A stretch of DNA of 64,000 nucleotides from Daucus carota subsp. sativus (taxonomy: Eukaryota; Streptophyta; Magnoliopsida; Apiales; Apiaceae). The notes under the pieces are model-generated. The model worked only from the letters and a program-made list of their open reading frames with translations. It searched no databases and had not been told where the DNA came from. The first letter of the stretch is position 1. Every line of letters starts with the position of its first letter. The stretch covers positions 26,586,527-26,650,526 of the forward strand of contig NC_030384.2 in assembly GCF_001625215.2 (NCBI RefSeq). The letters are read 5' to 3'. The translations under genes and the position numbers were made by a program. Positions 12,008-22,449 of this stretch are shown here, piece by piece.

Positions 12008-12608
12008 TAGGGATGACAAACGGGTCGGTCGAAACGGGTTTCGTAAAAACCAAACCCGAACCCGAACCCGAAAAACCCGAACTATGTAAACCCGAACTCG
12101 GCGGGTTTTATTCAGGTTCGGGTTTACCCGAAACCCGAAAAATATAATTATTTAGAAAAATTGAAAATTCAAAAATTCAAACAATTTAAAATGAACTACA
12201 GAGAAATCGATGAGCTGCAATGTCTGCTCATAAATTATTAATAAACATCAAATAATATGATAGTAATACCAAACAATACATACATGTTCTTTGGGAACAA
12301 GCCAACAACAGTCGAGAGCAGCAAATCGGACAATGAATTAATCCATTCATTACAGTTTAAGCACATTGTAATTTCCCCTCCCTGAAATATTTTCTCCATA
12401 TATATGTACATATTACTAATAAATATTAATAATATATATATATATACACGGGTCGGGTTCGAAACAGTATACCATAAACCCGAACCCGACCCGAAAATAA
12501 TTCGGGTTTAAATATTAAACATGAACCCGAAATATTCGAGTTCGGTAAAGTCCAATCGGGTCAGCACGGATCGGGTATCCATCGGTTCGGTACAAATTGC
12601 CATCCCTA
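12008..12608. mobile_element. hAT-type MITE with 8-bp TSD, rich in CCCGAACCCG repeats (601 bp)
   Basis: The ends are TAGGGATGACAA and TTGCCATCCCTA, with the perfect duplication GTTTTGGA on both sides (12000-12007, 12609-12616). CCCGAACCCG-type repeats cluster near both ends. There is no coding capacity. It is nested in element B. Confidence 0.85.
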
Positions 12609-13619
12609 GTTTTGGAGTATAACATACTCCCCGCAATGATTCATTGCGGGGTGTCTTTTAAAAAAAATACTCCCCGCAATGAATCATTGCGGGGTATCTT
12701 TTTAAAAAAAAACATTTCCGCAATGACTCATGGAGAGTGTTTTTTGCAACAAAAACTATCCACCTCAACAAACCACCTATAAATGAAGATTTAACACCCT
12801 GCAATGAATCATTGCGGGGTACGTAATCCCCACAATGTTTCATTGCGGGTATGAAAATTGTGTAAACTATCCCCACTATACTTCATTGCGGGGAGGATAA
12901 TATTACTTATTTTATTCAAAATATTTGAAAAAGTCTAATAAATTGTAAGAATTTATTCGACTTTAGCCAGAAAATATTAATATAGTTGTTCTTACTAATA
13001 TTTAACTAATTTAGGTAACATTTATTAATAATTTAGATATTTTTATTTGATTTGAATTTGTTTGAGTATATTTGAAAACACTACTTGTACATATGAGAAT
13101 TTGAAAAAGTTAATAATTTGTCAAAAATTATTAAATTCAAACATGTGTTCGATATATTTAAGAAACAAACAATAATATTTAAATAAATAAAATTATCCGT
13201 AACTAAAAGACATAAAAAAGTCAATAAGATAAAAACATAAAGGAATTAGATAGAAAATTATTTCTACATTATACTAAGAAAAATAAATTTTCTCAGTATT
13301 TCTGACCTTGACAATATTTTAAATTTTATTTAATAATGTTAAATGATAACAATTTAAATTGTACAAGGCATATGATATGTGAAGGGAGGGGTAAAAGTGT
13401 CCAGAGAATCAAAAAGGACTCCCCGCAATGAAACATTGCGGGGACTTGTATACCCGCAATGATTCATTGCGCGGTCTTTCATACCCGCAATGTTTCATTG
13501 CGGGGTTGCAATGTTTCATTGCGGGGAGACTTTTTTTTAACCGTAGGATCACAGAATGGAGGGATGTGATTTGGTGGCTGGAAACCGGTCCCTATCCACC
13601 GGTGGCTGTGGACCGGTTT

Positions 13620-13621
<2 letters not shown>

Positions 13622-13685
<64 letters not shown>
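13622..13685. repeat. (TA)n microsatellite joining elements B and C
   Basis: Pure TA tract of about 64 bases that forms the right border of element B and the left border of element C. Confidence 0.95.
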
Positions 13686-13687
<2 letters not shown>

Positions 13688-16600
13688 GAAGGTTCAAAAG
13701 AGACCGTAGCTTATCGAGAGAATGGGGAGACCACATCTGTAGTCGTTGATTTGATTATGATCGGAGGGCTAAGAAATTTGAGTTATTAATTAATAATACT
13801 TACAGACATTTCCGTTTTTATATCAAAAGGGTAGTCTTGGGAAACCAATATTGAGAAAATTAATAGCTAGATACCAATCAATGCAAGAATATGTATATCA
13901 ATCAATGCAAATCTCTTGCCTAATATATCATTTTATAACTGATTAATCAATATATAGAAATTTTGTATCAGTTTTGGAAAGTAAGTAAAGAGATGATCCT
14001 ATACAAATAAAATCATTATTATATGTTTTTACAGCATCTATTTCACAGATGTGATAGAGTTTCTGATAACAAATATCCATGAAAACCTCTTTCAAACTTT
14101 TGCAATCCATTATATGTGTTTTTCTATGGAACACGTATTTAATTATCAGAACAATATTAATTCTGCTTAAGAGGTATAATGATGAATGACCACATATAGT
14201 AAATGTTGGAAAAGTATTGTTGCTGTTGGGAGGCAACCAGCATGCAAGAAACAGAAGCAAAGCATGAAAAGAGGATGTGGAGGATTTGTGTTGGAAAACG
14301 TTTCATGATTTTAGGTTGTATTTTAACTAGGATATGAGACAAACTAGACTAATGATCTTAATTTTGCTTCATAGTTTTTTAGGGTTCTTGTGGTTTATAC
14401 TATGAGTATAGATATTCTTTTGTCTGATCATCCTTAGTGAAGTCATATGTATGTTAAAAGCTTGATGGCCTATTTTTGACATGTACTCAAGAATATTTTA
14501 GTTACAATGACTTAGATATATAAACATACTTCTTATTTTAGTTGCGTTATTTTGGAGTTTAGAACAAGATTATAATCACTTAAAGGAATCTATAAAAAAA
14601 GACTAAGTAAAACTTAAAGCAAAATATAATTGAACACTGAATAGAATTTTAAATTTAATGTGATAAAGAAATATAAATTTTCAAAAGTTAGAGAAAAAAT
14701 CTGAAGAAAAAAAATTAATAAATCTTCCTCAAAATACCTTAAAGAATCTTTGATTTTACATAAAAGTAAATTCATTATTAATATATATTGGTGTCAGAAC
14801 AAGATCATATTATAGAACACTTAAAAAAATCTATAAAAACCCAAGTAAACTTTAGAGCAAAATAGAATAGAACACTGAATAGAATTTTAAATTTAATGTG
14901 ACAAGGAAATATAAAATTTTCAAAAGTTAGAAAAAAGTCTGAAGAAAACAAATTATAAAAAAGAAAATTAATAAATTTTCCTCAAAATATCTTAAAAGAT
15001 CTCTGAGTTAACATTAAAGTAAACTCAAAGATTTATCAGAATTTCTAACAAAACATTTAACTGAATTTTTTTTATTATGAGAGCTATCATATTTAAACAG
15101 CTTATAAAATATTTTTTGATATTTTTTTTATGTATTTGAGGTTTTTAAAATTGTTACTAAATTTGAAATAAGAACTTTACTAATAATATAAAATTAAATA
15201 TTGATTATAGTACAATAATTAAATTTGAATAAAAGATTTCACAATCAAAGAGTAATTAATTTAGATTAATAACTACTTAAAAATTTTAATATAATAATTA
15301 AAAGAATCTTGTTATATTTTTTTAAGATTCTACTAATCGTCCGGCAAAAAAAAAAGATTCCACTAATCGATGAATAATATTTTTAGTTAATTAATATCAG
15401 TAAGATATAATTAATATTTTTTTGAGATATTTTTTTAAGATTCTACTAATGGATGAATAATATTCTTTAATTTTCTTTCATATAATTTTTTTTCTTCAGA
15501 TTAGTTTTTTAAGGTGTTTTGAGGAAAATTCTTTAATTTTCTTTCATATATTTTTTTTCTTCAGATTTGTTCTCCAATTTTTGAAAATTTTATATTTTAT
15601 CATCACATTAAATTTAAAATTCTATTCAGTGTTCTGTTATGCTTTTCCTTAAATCTCATTTACTGTTTTTTATAAATTCTTTTAAGTGTTCTATAATATG
15701 ATCTTGTTCTATTATCAATATATATAAAGAATCTATTTACTTCTATGGATGTAAACTCAAAGATTCTTTAAGATATTTAGAGGAAGATTCATTAATTTTC
15801 TTTCGTATAATTTTTTTTCTTAAGATTTGTTTTCTAACTTTTGAAAATTTTATATTTTCCTTCTCACATTAAATTTAAAATTCTATTTTGCTTTAAATTT
15901 TACTTAGTGTTATTATAAATTATTTAAGTGTTCTATAATATAACACTTAAAAAAGTTAATTCTGCTAATGATCTTAATTCTCTGCTTCATAGTTTTTTAG
16001 GGTTCTTGCTTCATAAAAGATTTCACAATCAAAGAGTAATTAATTTAGATTAATAACTACTTAAAAATTTTAATATAATAATTAAAAGAATCTTGTTATA
16101 TTTTTTTAAGATTCTACTAATCGATGAATAATATTTTTAATTAATTAATATCAGTAAGATATAATTAATATTTTTTTTAAGATTCTATTAATGGATGAAT
16201 AATATTCTTTAATTTTCTTTCATATAATTTTTTTTTCTTCATATTTGTTCTTTAAGGTGTTTTGAGGAAAATTCTTTAATTTTCTTTCATATAATTTTTA
16301 TTTCTTCAGATTTGTTCTCCAACTTTTGAAAATTTTATATTTTCTCATCACATTAAATTTAAAATTCTATTCAGTGTTCTGTTATGTTTTTTCTTAAATC
16401 TCATTTAGTGTTTTCTATAAATTTTTTTAAGTGTTCTATAATATGATCTTGTTTAATTACCAATATATATTAAGAATATATTTACTTTTATGGATGTAAG
16501 ATTCTTTAAGATATTTAGAAGAAGATTCATTAATTTTCTTTCTTATAATTTTTTTCTTCAGATTTGTTTTCTAACTTTTGAAAATTTTATATTTTCCTTC

Positions 16601-17849
16601 TCACATTAAATTTAAAATTCTATTTTGCTTTAAGTTTTACTTAGTGTTTTTTTATAAATTCTTTTAAGTGTTCTTCTTGTTCTAAAGTAATGAAATTATA
16701 AATGATAAGTGTGTTTATATATTTTGTTTTTGACGAAAAGATGGGAATATTCTCGAGTAATGGTCAAAAGTATAAATAGATCATTGTGCTTTCACATACA
16801 TATGACTTCACTTAGACGAATGATCAAACAAAAGAGAATTTATACTGATTGTATAATCATCGTTGCATAAATTCTCTTGTAACCAAGAACCCACATGAAT
16901 ATTAAGATTACACAAGAGATCAAGAATAGCTAAACTTCCTTCAATATTCAAACCTTCAAATAATCTTATGTCGTTACCATATATATTTCAGGACTACAAA
17001 TAAACTGAACATCTTTTTGCTATCCACCCTTCACAATTCTCAGTACACTACACCAATTCTGGTCAATTACGACGGATATCTTACGACGGAGCTTCCTATA
17101 TGTAACATATATACCGAGCAGGAACACCTAAAGCATGCACTAATAATAATTGTGCAGATCATCTTGAAGGAGTTGGTTGAACTATCAAAATCTAATCTTT
17201 ACGCCTTCTCGCTCTCACAGTAGTAGTTTTCAATGCTCTTTGAAATCTGATGATGTGTCGACCATTCTCAAACCACTTTTTGTATAGTTAGGTTTTTGGA
17301 GACATTGGCTTGACAGAAATCTATTTCCTCTTGATAGACCCTCAACTTCAATACCACTACAACCAGAAAAATATAAAAATCACAAAAATACGAAGAAATA
17401 CCACTACATCACTGCAACACGATGAAACACTTTATAGAACAGCCTTACCTAATTGCAGAACACAGTATAGACCATCGGCTGAGACTCATCAAACTTATAA
17501 TATTCTCCATTGTTGTCTATCATAATTTTTTTTGGAGCTCTCTGTTTATGGAGATGTTTTAGGACGTGTATACAACGAGACATACTTTGATAATATATTT
17601 CTAGCCTATTCAAATCCAATCTGGTTGCCATATTTACAAAGATATGGTTGTATCAATCAAAACCCTAAATTTATGTTGTTTGCCTTATCAGAGGATTCAC
17701 GCGTGCTCTTAAATTTACATATCCTTGATCTTTATACTAATCACAAGAATGCCACTATCAGTTATTAATTATAATTTTAATAGATCAACGGTCTTAGATG
17801 AGGTCTCCCGATTCTCTTGATAAGCATAGTCTCTCTGGAACTCAACTCA
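13686..17849. mobile_element. TA-microsatellite-flanked inverted-repeat element C (4.2 kb)
   Basis: The left end has GGGAAGGTTC, AGAGACC, GCTTATCGAGAGAAT and GGGAGACC. The right end read as its reverse complement has GAGTTGAGTTC, AGAGACT, GCTTATCAAGAGAAT and GGGAGACC, so the terminal 50-60 bp are inverted repeats. Both outside borders are TA tracts. The interior is a set of AT-rich direct and inverted repeats (14549-16690) and a stretch at about 17000-17780 with several open frames of no recognised family, possibly captured sequence. Confidence 0.62.
14549..16690. repeat. Complex of direct and inverted AT-rich repeats inside element C
   Basis: A roughly 240-bp unit (with AGAACAAGAT, ACACTGAATAGAATTTTAAA, AAAGTTAGA, TCTGAAGAAAA) occurs twice forward (14549-14790, 14800-15050). 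It occurs about four times in inverted orientation (near 15470-15720, 15740-15950, 16200-16470, 16500-16690). Separately, the block from about 15225 is duplicated almost exactly about 790 bases later, at about 16014. The repeats could fold into large hairpins. Confidence 0.8.
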
Positions 17850-19193
17850 TATATATATATATTATGTTGAATTCTGAGTCCAATAACATATATAAATTAT
17901 AAAAAAACCCCGAAAATATTACATTTTTTCGAGTTTTAACGAGCCGAACTCGAGCCGAACGAGCTCGAGCCGAGCTCGAGCCGAACATACTAAAAGCTCG
18001 GCTCGAGCTCGTTTTCTTAACGAACAATTTTTTGTGTTCGAGCTCGAGCTCGTTAACTTAATGAGCCGAGTTGAACGAGCTCTTAACGAGCCGAGCTCGA
18101 GCTTGTTCGCGAACAGCTCGGTTCGTTAAACAGCCCTAAATACAGTAGCTCGAAAGTTTTAATCTGATTTTGTTTCAGATTATTTAATTATGGAAAAGAG
18201 TAGCACACAAGTCTCTCTGCACCTATAAATGCCCCTATAGATTGTAGGATTTTGGATCATCTAAACACAACCTCCTCTCTCTCAATACCACAAGTTTACA
18301 ACCCTACTTCTCTCTGGTGATAGTATTCTTGCTCGATTTCTAACTCGAAGGTGACGTTGTTCTGCAACGATAAGTTCTCTTGCTCGATTTCTAACTCGGA
18401 GGTGACGTTCTTCTACAACGATAAGGGAAGGCTGTTTATACAATATTAAAAAAATAAAGTTTGTTGCAAGCAAAGGTAGCTATAAACCGCTATATTGGAG
18501 TCAACAAATCCAAACACGAGAAAAGAATATAGTCTTGACATGATATTGATGGTTGAAATCAATAAATTAACTATCAGTGATGTATGTTTGTTGGTTATTC
18601 TTTTATAATATTTGTTTTGTTCATCGGACATGCTTGTTGTTGTTAATTTATACAGGAAAAAAATTATACATTATCTGTTTGCTCCGTTCAAGCAACTTTT
18701 AAGTAAAAGTTGTTTATACAGTATTAAAAAATAAAGGTTGTTACAAACAAGGGTAGTTATACACCGCTATCTCACCGATTTAAGTTAGATGTTTTTGTGC
18801 ACAATCAATCCAAAAAAATTGGAGGAAGGTGACAATGTAAGAACATAATTACCTTTAAAAAAAACAAATAAAATTAAGATTCGTCATGTTTTAAATTGTT
18901 AATTACGTGTATAAATTTATTTTCATTTTTTCACCATGAATTATAGTCCAATTTCGCAATTTTATATTTGGTATTGGTATTACATCAAGATTTATATATT
19001 ATAAATTTATTTTATCCTACAAATATTTATTAATTTTAAAATATTAATATACTTTTTATGGACTTTGCCAAAAAATCATAAAAGAATATACTTTTCATAA
19101 ACAGCCACAAAATTATTTTATTTTACAAATATTAATATTGAATCATTAATATAATTTTTATAGAGTCGACGCAACGCGCGGATTCTCAACTAG

Positions 19194-20607
19194 TTAATAT
19201 ATTGGGAAGTTATACAAGTATCCTCTCTATTTTTTATCTAAGCGTTTTGTTGAGAGACAATAATGATAACACTTAAAATTATTTATTTTAGATTAATAAG
19301 AAAACATAATTTTTAAAAACAATTTTGATGTTAGAGTCCTGGAACCTATTTAAACCGATCTAATCCGTTAAAGATCAATTCGGTTGGATGTTTATCAAAA
19401 ATATCTGTTTAGCTTGATTTAGACATCAAAACCTGTCCAAATCGAGTTATACTTGGCCCTACTTAACTTAAGAGAAGTATATATATATTGTCTTAAATTA
19501 CTTGTAAGTAAAATACATATTAATTTACATGTGAGAATTTTTTGTGATATTTCCAATTCAGTTTTAAGGAAAAAGAAGAAAGTATGAGATAATAGTGACA
19601 AAATATGAGTGTAGTTAAATTTCTTTGAGAAAGATTGGGAAGAAACATGATGTAGAAAATTAGTTAAAATAATAAGATTGAAATGATTGAACCTAAAAAG
19701 TAACTACAACAACCTAGAAATCAACTAAAGAGCAACTAAAAATTCAATTAAATTAGGGTTGTAGTTGACGTGTGTATGAAATAATTTAGGTAAATGCATA
19801 AAGATATCAAATATTTTTGAGTTTATATTAAAATTAATTTAAAAAGTTAAACACAAAAGAGAAAGATTATGAATAATCACAAATTTATAAATAATGTAGT
19901 TTTTCAGAACTAAGGGACAACACAGTCGTAACTAGGAATCTAATAGTGCGGATCAAAATAAATAAAAGTAGAAATATATCGATTTATTTGAGACGTGCTC
20001 TTTATTTTGATTAAAATAAAATTTTGTTTAGTAGGGTTATACTATTTTATATATATGTGTGTGTTCTATTAATTATTAAAATTAATTAAATGAGCAAATT
20101 TTATTCTTTTTACCGAGCAAAATTAGAATAATTTAGTTTAGTTCATCTCAGTTATAATTTTTATTTTGTAATATTTAGGAGGATCAAATTCTTTGCAAAA
20201 TATTCTATAAATTTTATAATTTATTATAAGATTATTGCAAAATTGGCCCTGACCTGAACTCCCTTTGTTCCCCAAGTTTCTCCCCTGCCGAAACATGAAA
20301 GACCTAATTAGCTTCTCAGAAAAATGTATTGCTTCATATATTTCTTACTACTGCAAGCAAATTTTTTTCTTATTAAATAATTTTTTTAGTAAAAATCATA
20401 AGTCTCAAAACACAATTCAATCAGCACTACATCAGAATTCAAGAGAATTGAAAAGAGGTAATCTTATACATCATGAAATATGGGCGCACTTTTCTGGCCC
20501 TTATTACATACATTATTCAGATGCTACATCACATCTTCACAGATTTAGTTAGTTACAGAAAGAATACAAATTTATGGACATAAAAAATAGACAAGTAAAT
20601 AGGTAAA
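19194..20607. other. Region downstream of root-cap paralogue 3, no further gene recognised
   Basis: AT-rich sequence right of Helitron 1. Positions 20490-20540 match the block downstream of paralogue 2 (TTCTGGCC.TTATT, ATTATTCAGA, TACATCACAT) and are probably the 3' UTR of paralogue 3. The rest holds nothing I recognise. Confidence 0.5.
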
Positions 20608-22214
20608 TTACATAGCAGCTGCAAGAGCAGATTGTCTGTGGAACAAGCAGACTCTGCAGACAGGAGAGTAGAGAGATGGAGTCTGGTACTTGTCCTCCCC
20701 ACCCATCATTGGCATGGCCACCCCTCTCTTCACAGGACTCACATAATCCGGCCTGAATGTCTTCCCCAGAACTCCCTCCACATTCTCCGATAAATCGAAA
20801 AACTTGAACTGTGTCTCCAGATGAGCAAATGCATCATCAGATGGCAGCTGGTAGTTGTGCACCTTGTTTTCCTTTTCTTTTATTGGAGTCACCTTCACAT
20901 CCACCTCCAAAAGGCCAGATACACTGACTTTCACCGTGTTGGTGTCATCAGTTCTTTCGACAATCACTTCTCTGGCTCCGCTGTTGAGCCTCAATTCGGC
21001 TTCTCCATCAGTGGGGATGGTGAGGGTCTGGCTGTTCCAGGTCACGGTCAGGGACTCGACGTTGTCATTCCAGTGAGTAACTCTTTTTGCTGCGAGGACT
21101 AGAGTGTGGGAATCAAACATGATTGAAAGAGCTTGAACCCATGTGTAGTCACGCGTTCTGCCTGAGGGTCGAGTGCCTATGAAGTGAGCATTGATCTGTA
21201 AATTGGTGTCTGAGACAATAGCAAAGTCGCTTCCCTTGGCTCCGTGAAAATAGAACATCACTCCATCACCACCCACGAATCTAGGATCGTAGCACAGAGA
21301 GCCGTATCCATCACATTTAGGCTTTCTATCTACACATCGAAAAAGTGGACTTGTGTTTTAGTATGTCTGCAATTTTTATGTAAAGGCATTTGAGTAAGTG
21401 ATAAAAAGATTAACTTACACTTGCACACGGCTTCGCACTTGCTATTGCAGTTGATGAAGCACCCCTTTTGCTTCTTATTCTTCTTGGGCTTCCTCTCGGG
21501 GCATTCAGATGGACAGGTCAGAGTCGTATTGTAACATGCGCCTCTGGTTTTGCAAAGAGCTCGTTGCTGCCCTGTCCCTGCTACTGGTGCCTTCATGTCG
21601 TATTTGTTTGCATCTGCCACTTGCCCATTGCCATTTCCATTGCCATTCCCGTTTCCGTTGCCATTACCATTCCCATTCCCATTACCATTACCATTACCAT
21701 TGCCGTTCCCATTACCATTACCATTACTATTGACATTACCATTGCCATTTCCATTTCCGTTTCCATTACCATTTCCATTCCCACTACCATTATTGCTGTT
21801 CCCATTGCCGTTGCCGTTGCCATTGCCACTTCCACTATTGTTATTCCCATTGCCGTTGCCATTGCCATTTCCACCGCCATTCCCATTTCCATTACCATTT
21901 CCATTGCCATTGCCATTGCCATTGCCATTGCCATTGCCATTGCCTCCGGTGTTAACATTATTGTTACCATTGCCATTTCCATTTCCATTTCCATTACCAC
22001 CTCCAGTATTGCCATTACCATTGTTGTTACCATTACCGCTACCAACACTGCCGTTGCCATTCTTGTTACCATTACCATTGCCATTTCCATTACCACTACC
22101 AACATTGCCGTTGCCATTGTTGTTACCGTTGCCTTGACCTACAACAATGGCGACTTCCATGGACACAAAAACAACAAGTATAGCCGCCAAAATGTAAGCC
22201 CTTCTTTTATCCAT
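20608..22214 (-). CDS. Secreted root-cap / LEA-related protein, paralogue 3, with Gly-Asn repeat
   Basis: Two exons: 22214-21419 and 21329-20608. The intron (21418-21330) begins GTAAGT and ends TGTAG and has the same phase-1 position as in its paralogues; the protein has 505 residues. Residues 1-26 are the signal peptide (AYILAAILVVFVSMEVAIVV), and about 27-198 a nearly pure Gly-Asn repeat with Ser, Val and Asn-Asn interruptions. NKYD at about 203 starts the Cys module ([27 protein letters not shown]). Exon 2 is the Root_cap domain ([29 protein letters not shown]) ending SLYSPVCRVC. Repeat length and interruptions differ from paralogue 2, so the tract has evolved separately since duplication. 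The gene is intact. A secreted role in the root tip is inferred from the family. Confidence 0.9.
21621..22136 (-). repeat. Gly-Asn coding minisatellite in paralogue 3
   Basis: About 170 codons of GGN AAY repeats with irregular synonymous codons. The long open frames on the plus strand here follow from the repeat and are not genes. Confidence 0.85.
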
Positions 22215-22335
22215 GTCTAGCTATACTCTAGCTGCCAGATATATATACGCAGCTCTCTAAACTTTTTTCTTTAAGCCTCCTTTTCCAGTTATGGTGGGAA
22301 GGAAACATATGAAAAAAATGGTGCGACAGAAGGGG

Positions 22336-22443
22336 CTTATATAGAGCTTTGCATGACCAAATGAAGAAAAACTAGGCCTTGGATCAAGGCTCCAATTTAG
22401 CACAAGTAACTTCAGGTGATAATAAAGCAACACAGAAGCAGCT
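22336..22443 (-). promoter_or_regulatory. Core and proximal promoter of root-cap paralogue 3
   Basis: TATA box CTATATAAG (minus strand, 22344-22336), about 122 bases before the ATG, with GGTCATGCAA upstream, then AAGGCCTAGT, GGAGCC and CTGAAGTTAC. These are diverged copies of the blocks before paralogues 1 and 2. Confidence 0.6.
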
Positions 22444-22449
22444 TTTCAA

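Larger units (their letters stand above)
10878..13527. repeat. Dispersed array of about 15 short palindromes, core GCAATG-NNN-CATTGC
   Basis: Copies with C3-4 and G3-4 flanks lie at 10878-10900, 10910-10930, 10941-10961, 11120-11141, 11152-11174, 11185-11207, 12629-12651, 12672-12694, 12797-12819, 12828-12849, 12871-12893, 13421-13443, 13453-13474, 13484-13505 and 13507-13527, plus a degraded one near 12717. Most keep perfect two-fold symmetry while the central triplet varies (AAA, TTT, ATT, AAT, ACA). They lie in four clusters separated by AT-rich DNA without copies. Confidence 0.9.
10811..13621. mobile_element. TA-microsatellite-flanked inverted-repeat element B (2.8 kb) carrying a palindrome array
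   Basis: The left end contains CAGCCACCGTTGGATAGGG, then CCACCAAATC. The right end, read as its reverse complement, contains CAGCCACCGGTGGATAGGG, then CCACCAAATC. The similarity continues inward through the palindrome copies and a short 'ACCCCTC' block (about 10990 against 13385), giving arms of about 200 bp. Both outside borders are (TA)n. It contains no gene. An unrelated 601-bp hAT MITE sits at 12008-12608. Confidence 0.65.
9796..18138. mobile_element. hAT-type element with 8-bp TSD inserted in Helitron 1, itself filled with nested elements
   Basis: Terminal inverted repeats TAGGGCTGTTcACGAACCGA and, as the reverse complement of the right end, TAGGGCTGTTtAACGAACCG. They are flanked by the perfect 8-bp duplication AATACAGT (9788-9795 and 18139-18146), as expected for hAT. 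The subterminal regions are dense in GAGCCGAGC / GCTCGAGC repeats (9810-9985 and 17935-18125). No transposase was found. The element's own sequence is only about 0.75 kb (9796-10252 and 17850-18138); the rest is the TA-flanked elements listed below. Confidence 0.85.
9602..19193 (+). mobile_element. Non-autonomous Helitron 1 (about 1.24 kb of its own), split by nested insertions
   Basis: The left end is A|TCAATATACTTATATAAAGG followed by GAGAAGCGAGGGACGTG. The right end is GCAACGCGCGG...TCTCAACTAG|T, a short GC hairpin followed by CTAG, the hallmark 3' end of plant Helitrons, which insert between A and T. A second member at 43944-44910 has the same two ends. No Rep/helicase gene is present. 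The element's own DNA is 9602-9795 and 18147-19193; everything between is the nested hAT element plus its duplication. Confidence 0.82.

Noticed and set aside
10878..13527. Interpretation of the palindrome array as a CRISPR array
   Set aside because: This is a plant nuclear transposon; spacing is irregular, the spacers are not unique units of constant size, and there are no cas genes.
21468..22220. Three long plus-strand frames (Ile/Thr, His/Ser and Pro/Leu-rich) and a Met/Ala/Thr-rich minus frame over paralogue 3
   Set aside because: These are repeat-driven shadow frames of the Gly-Asn coding tract, without start context or family similarity.
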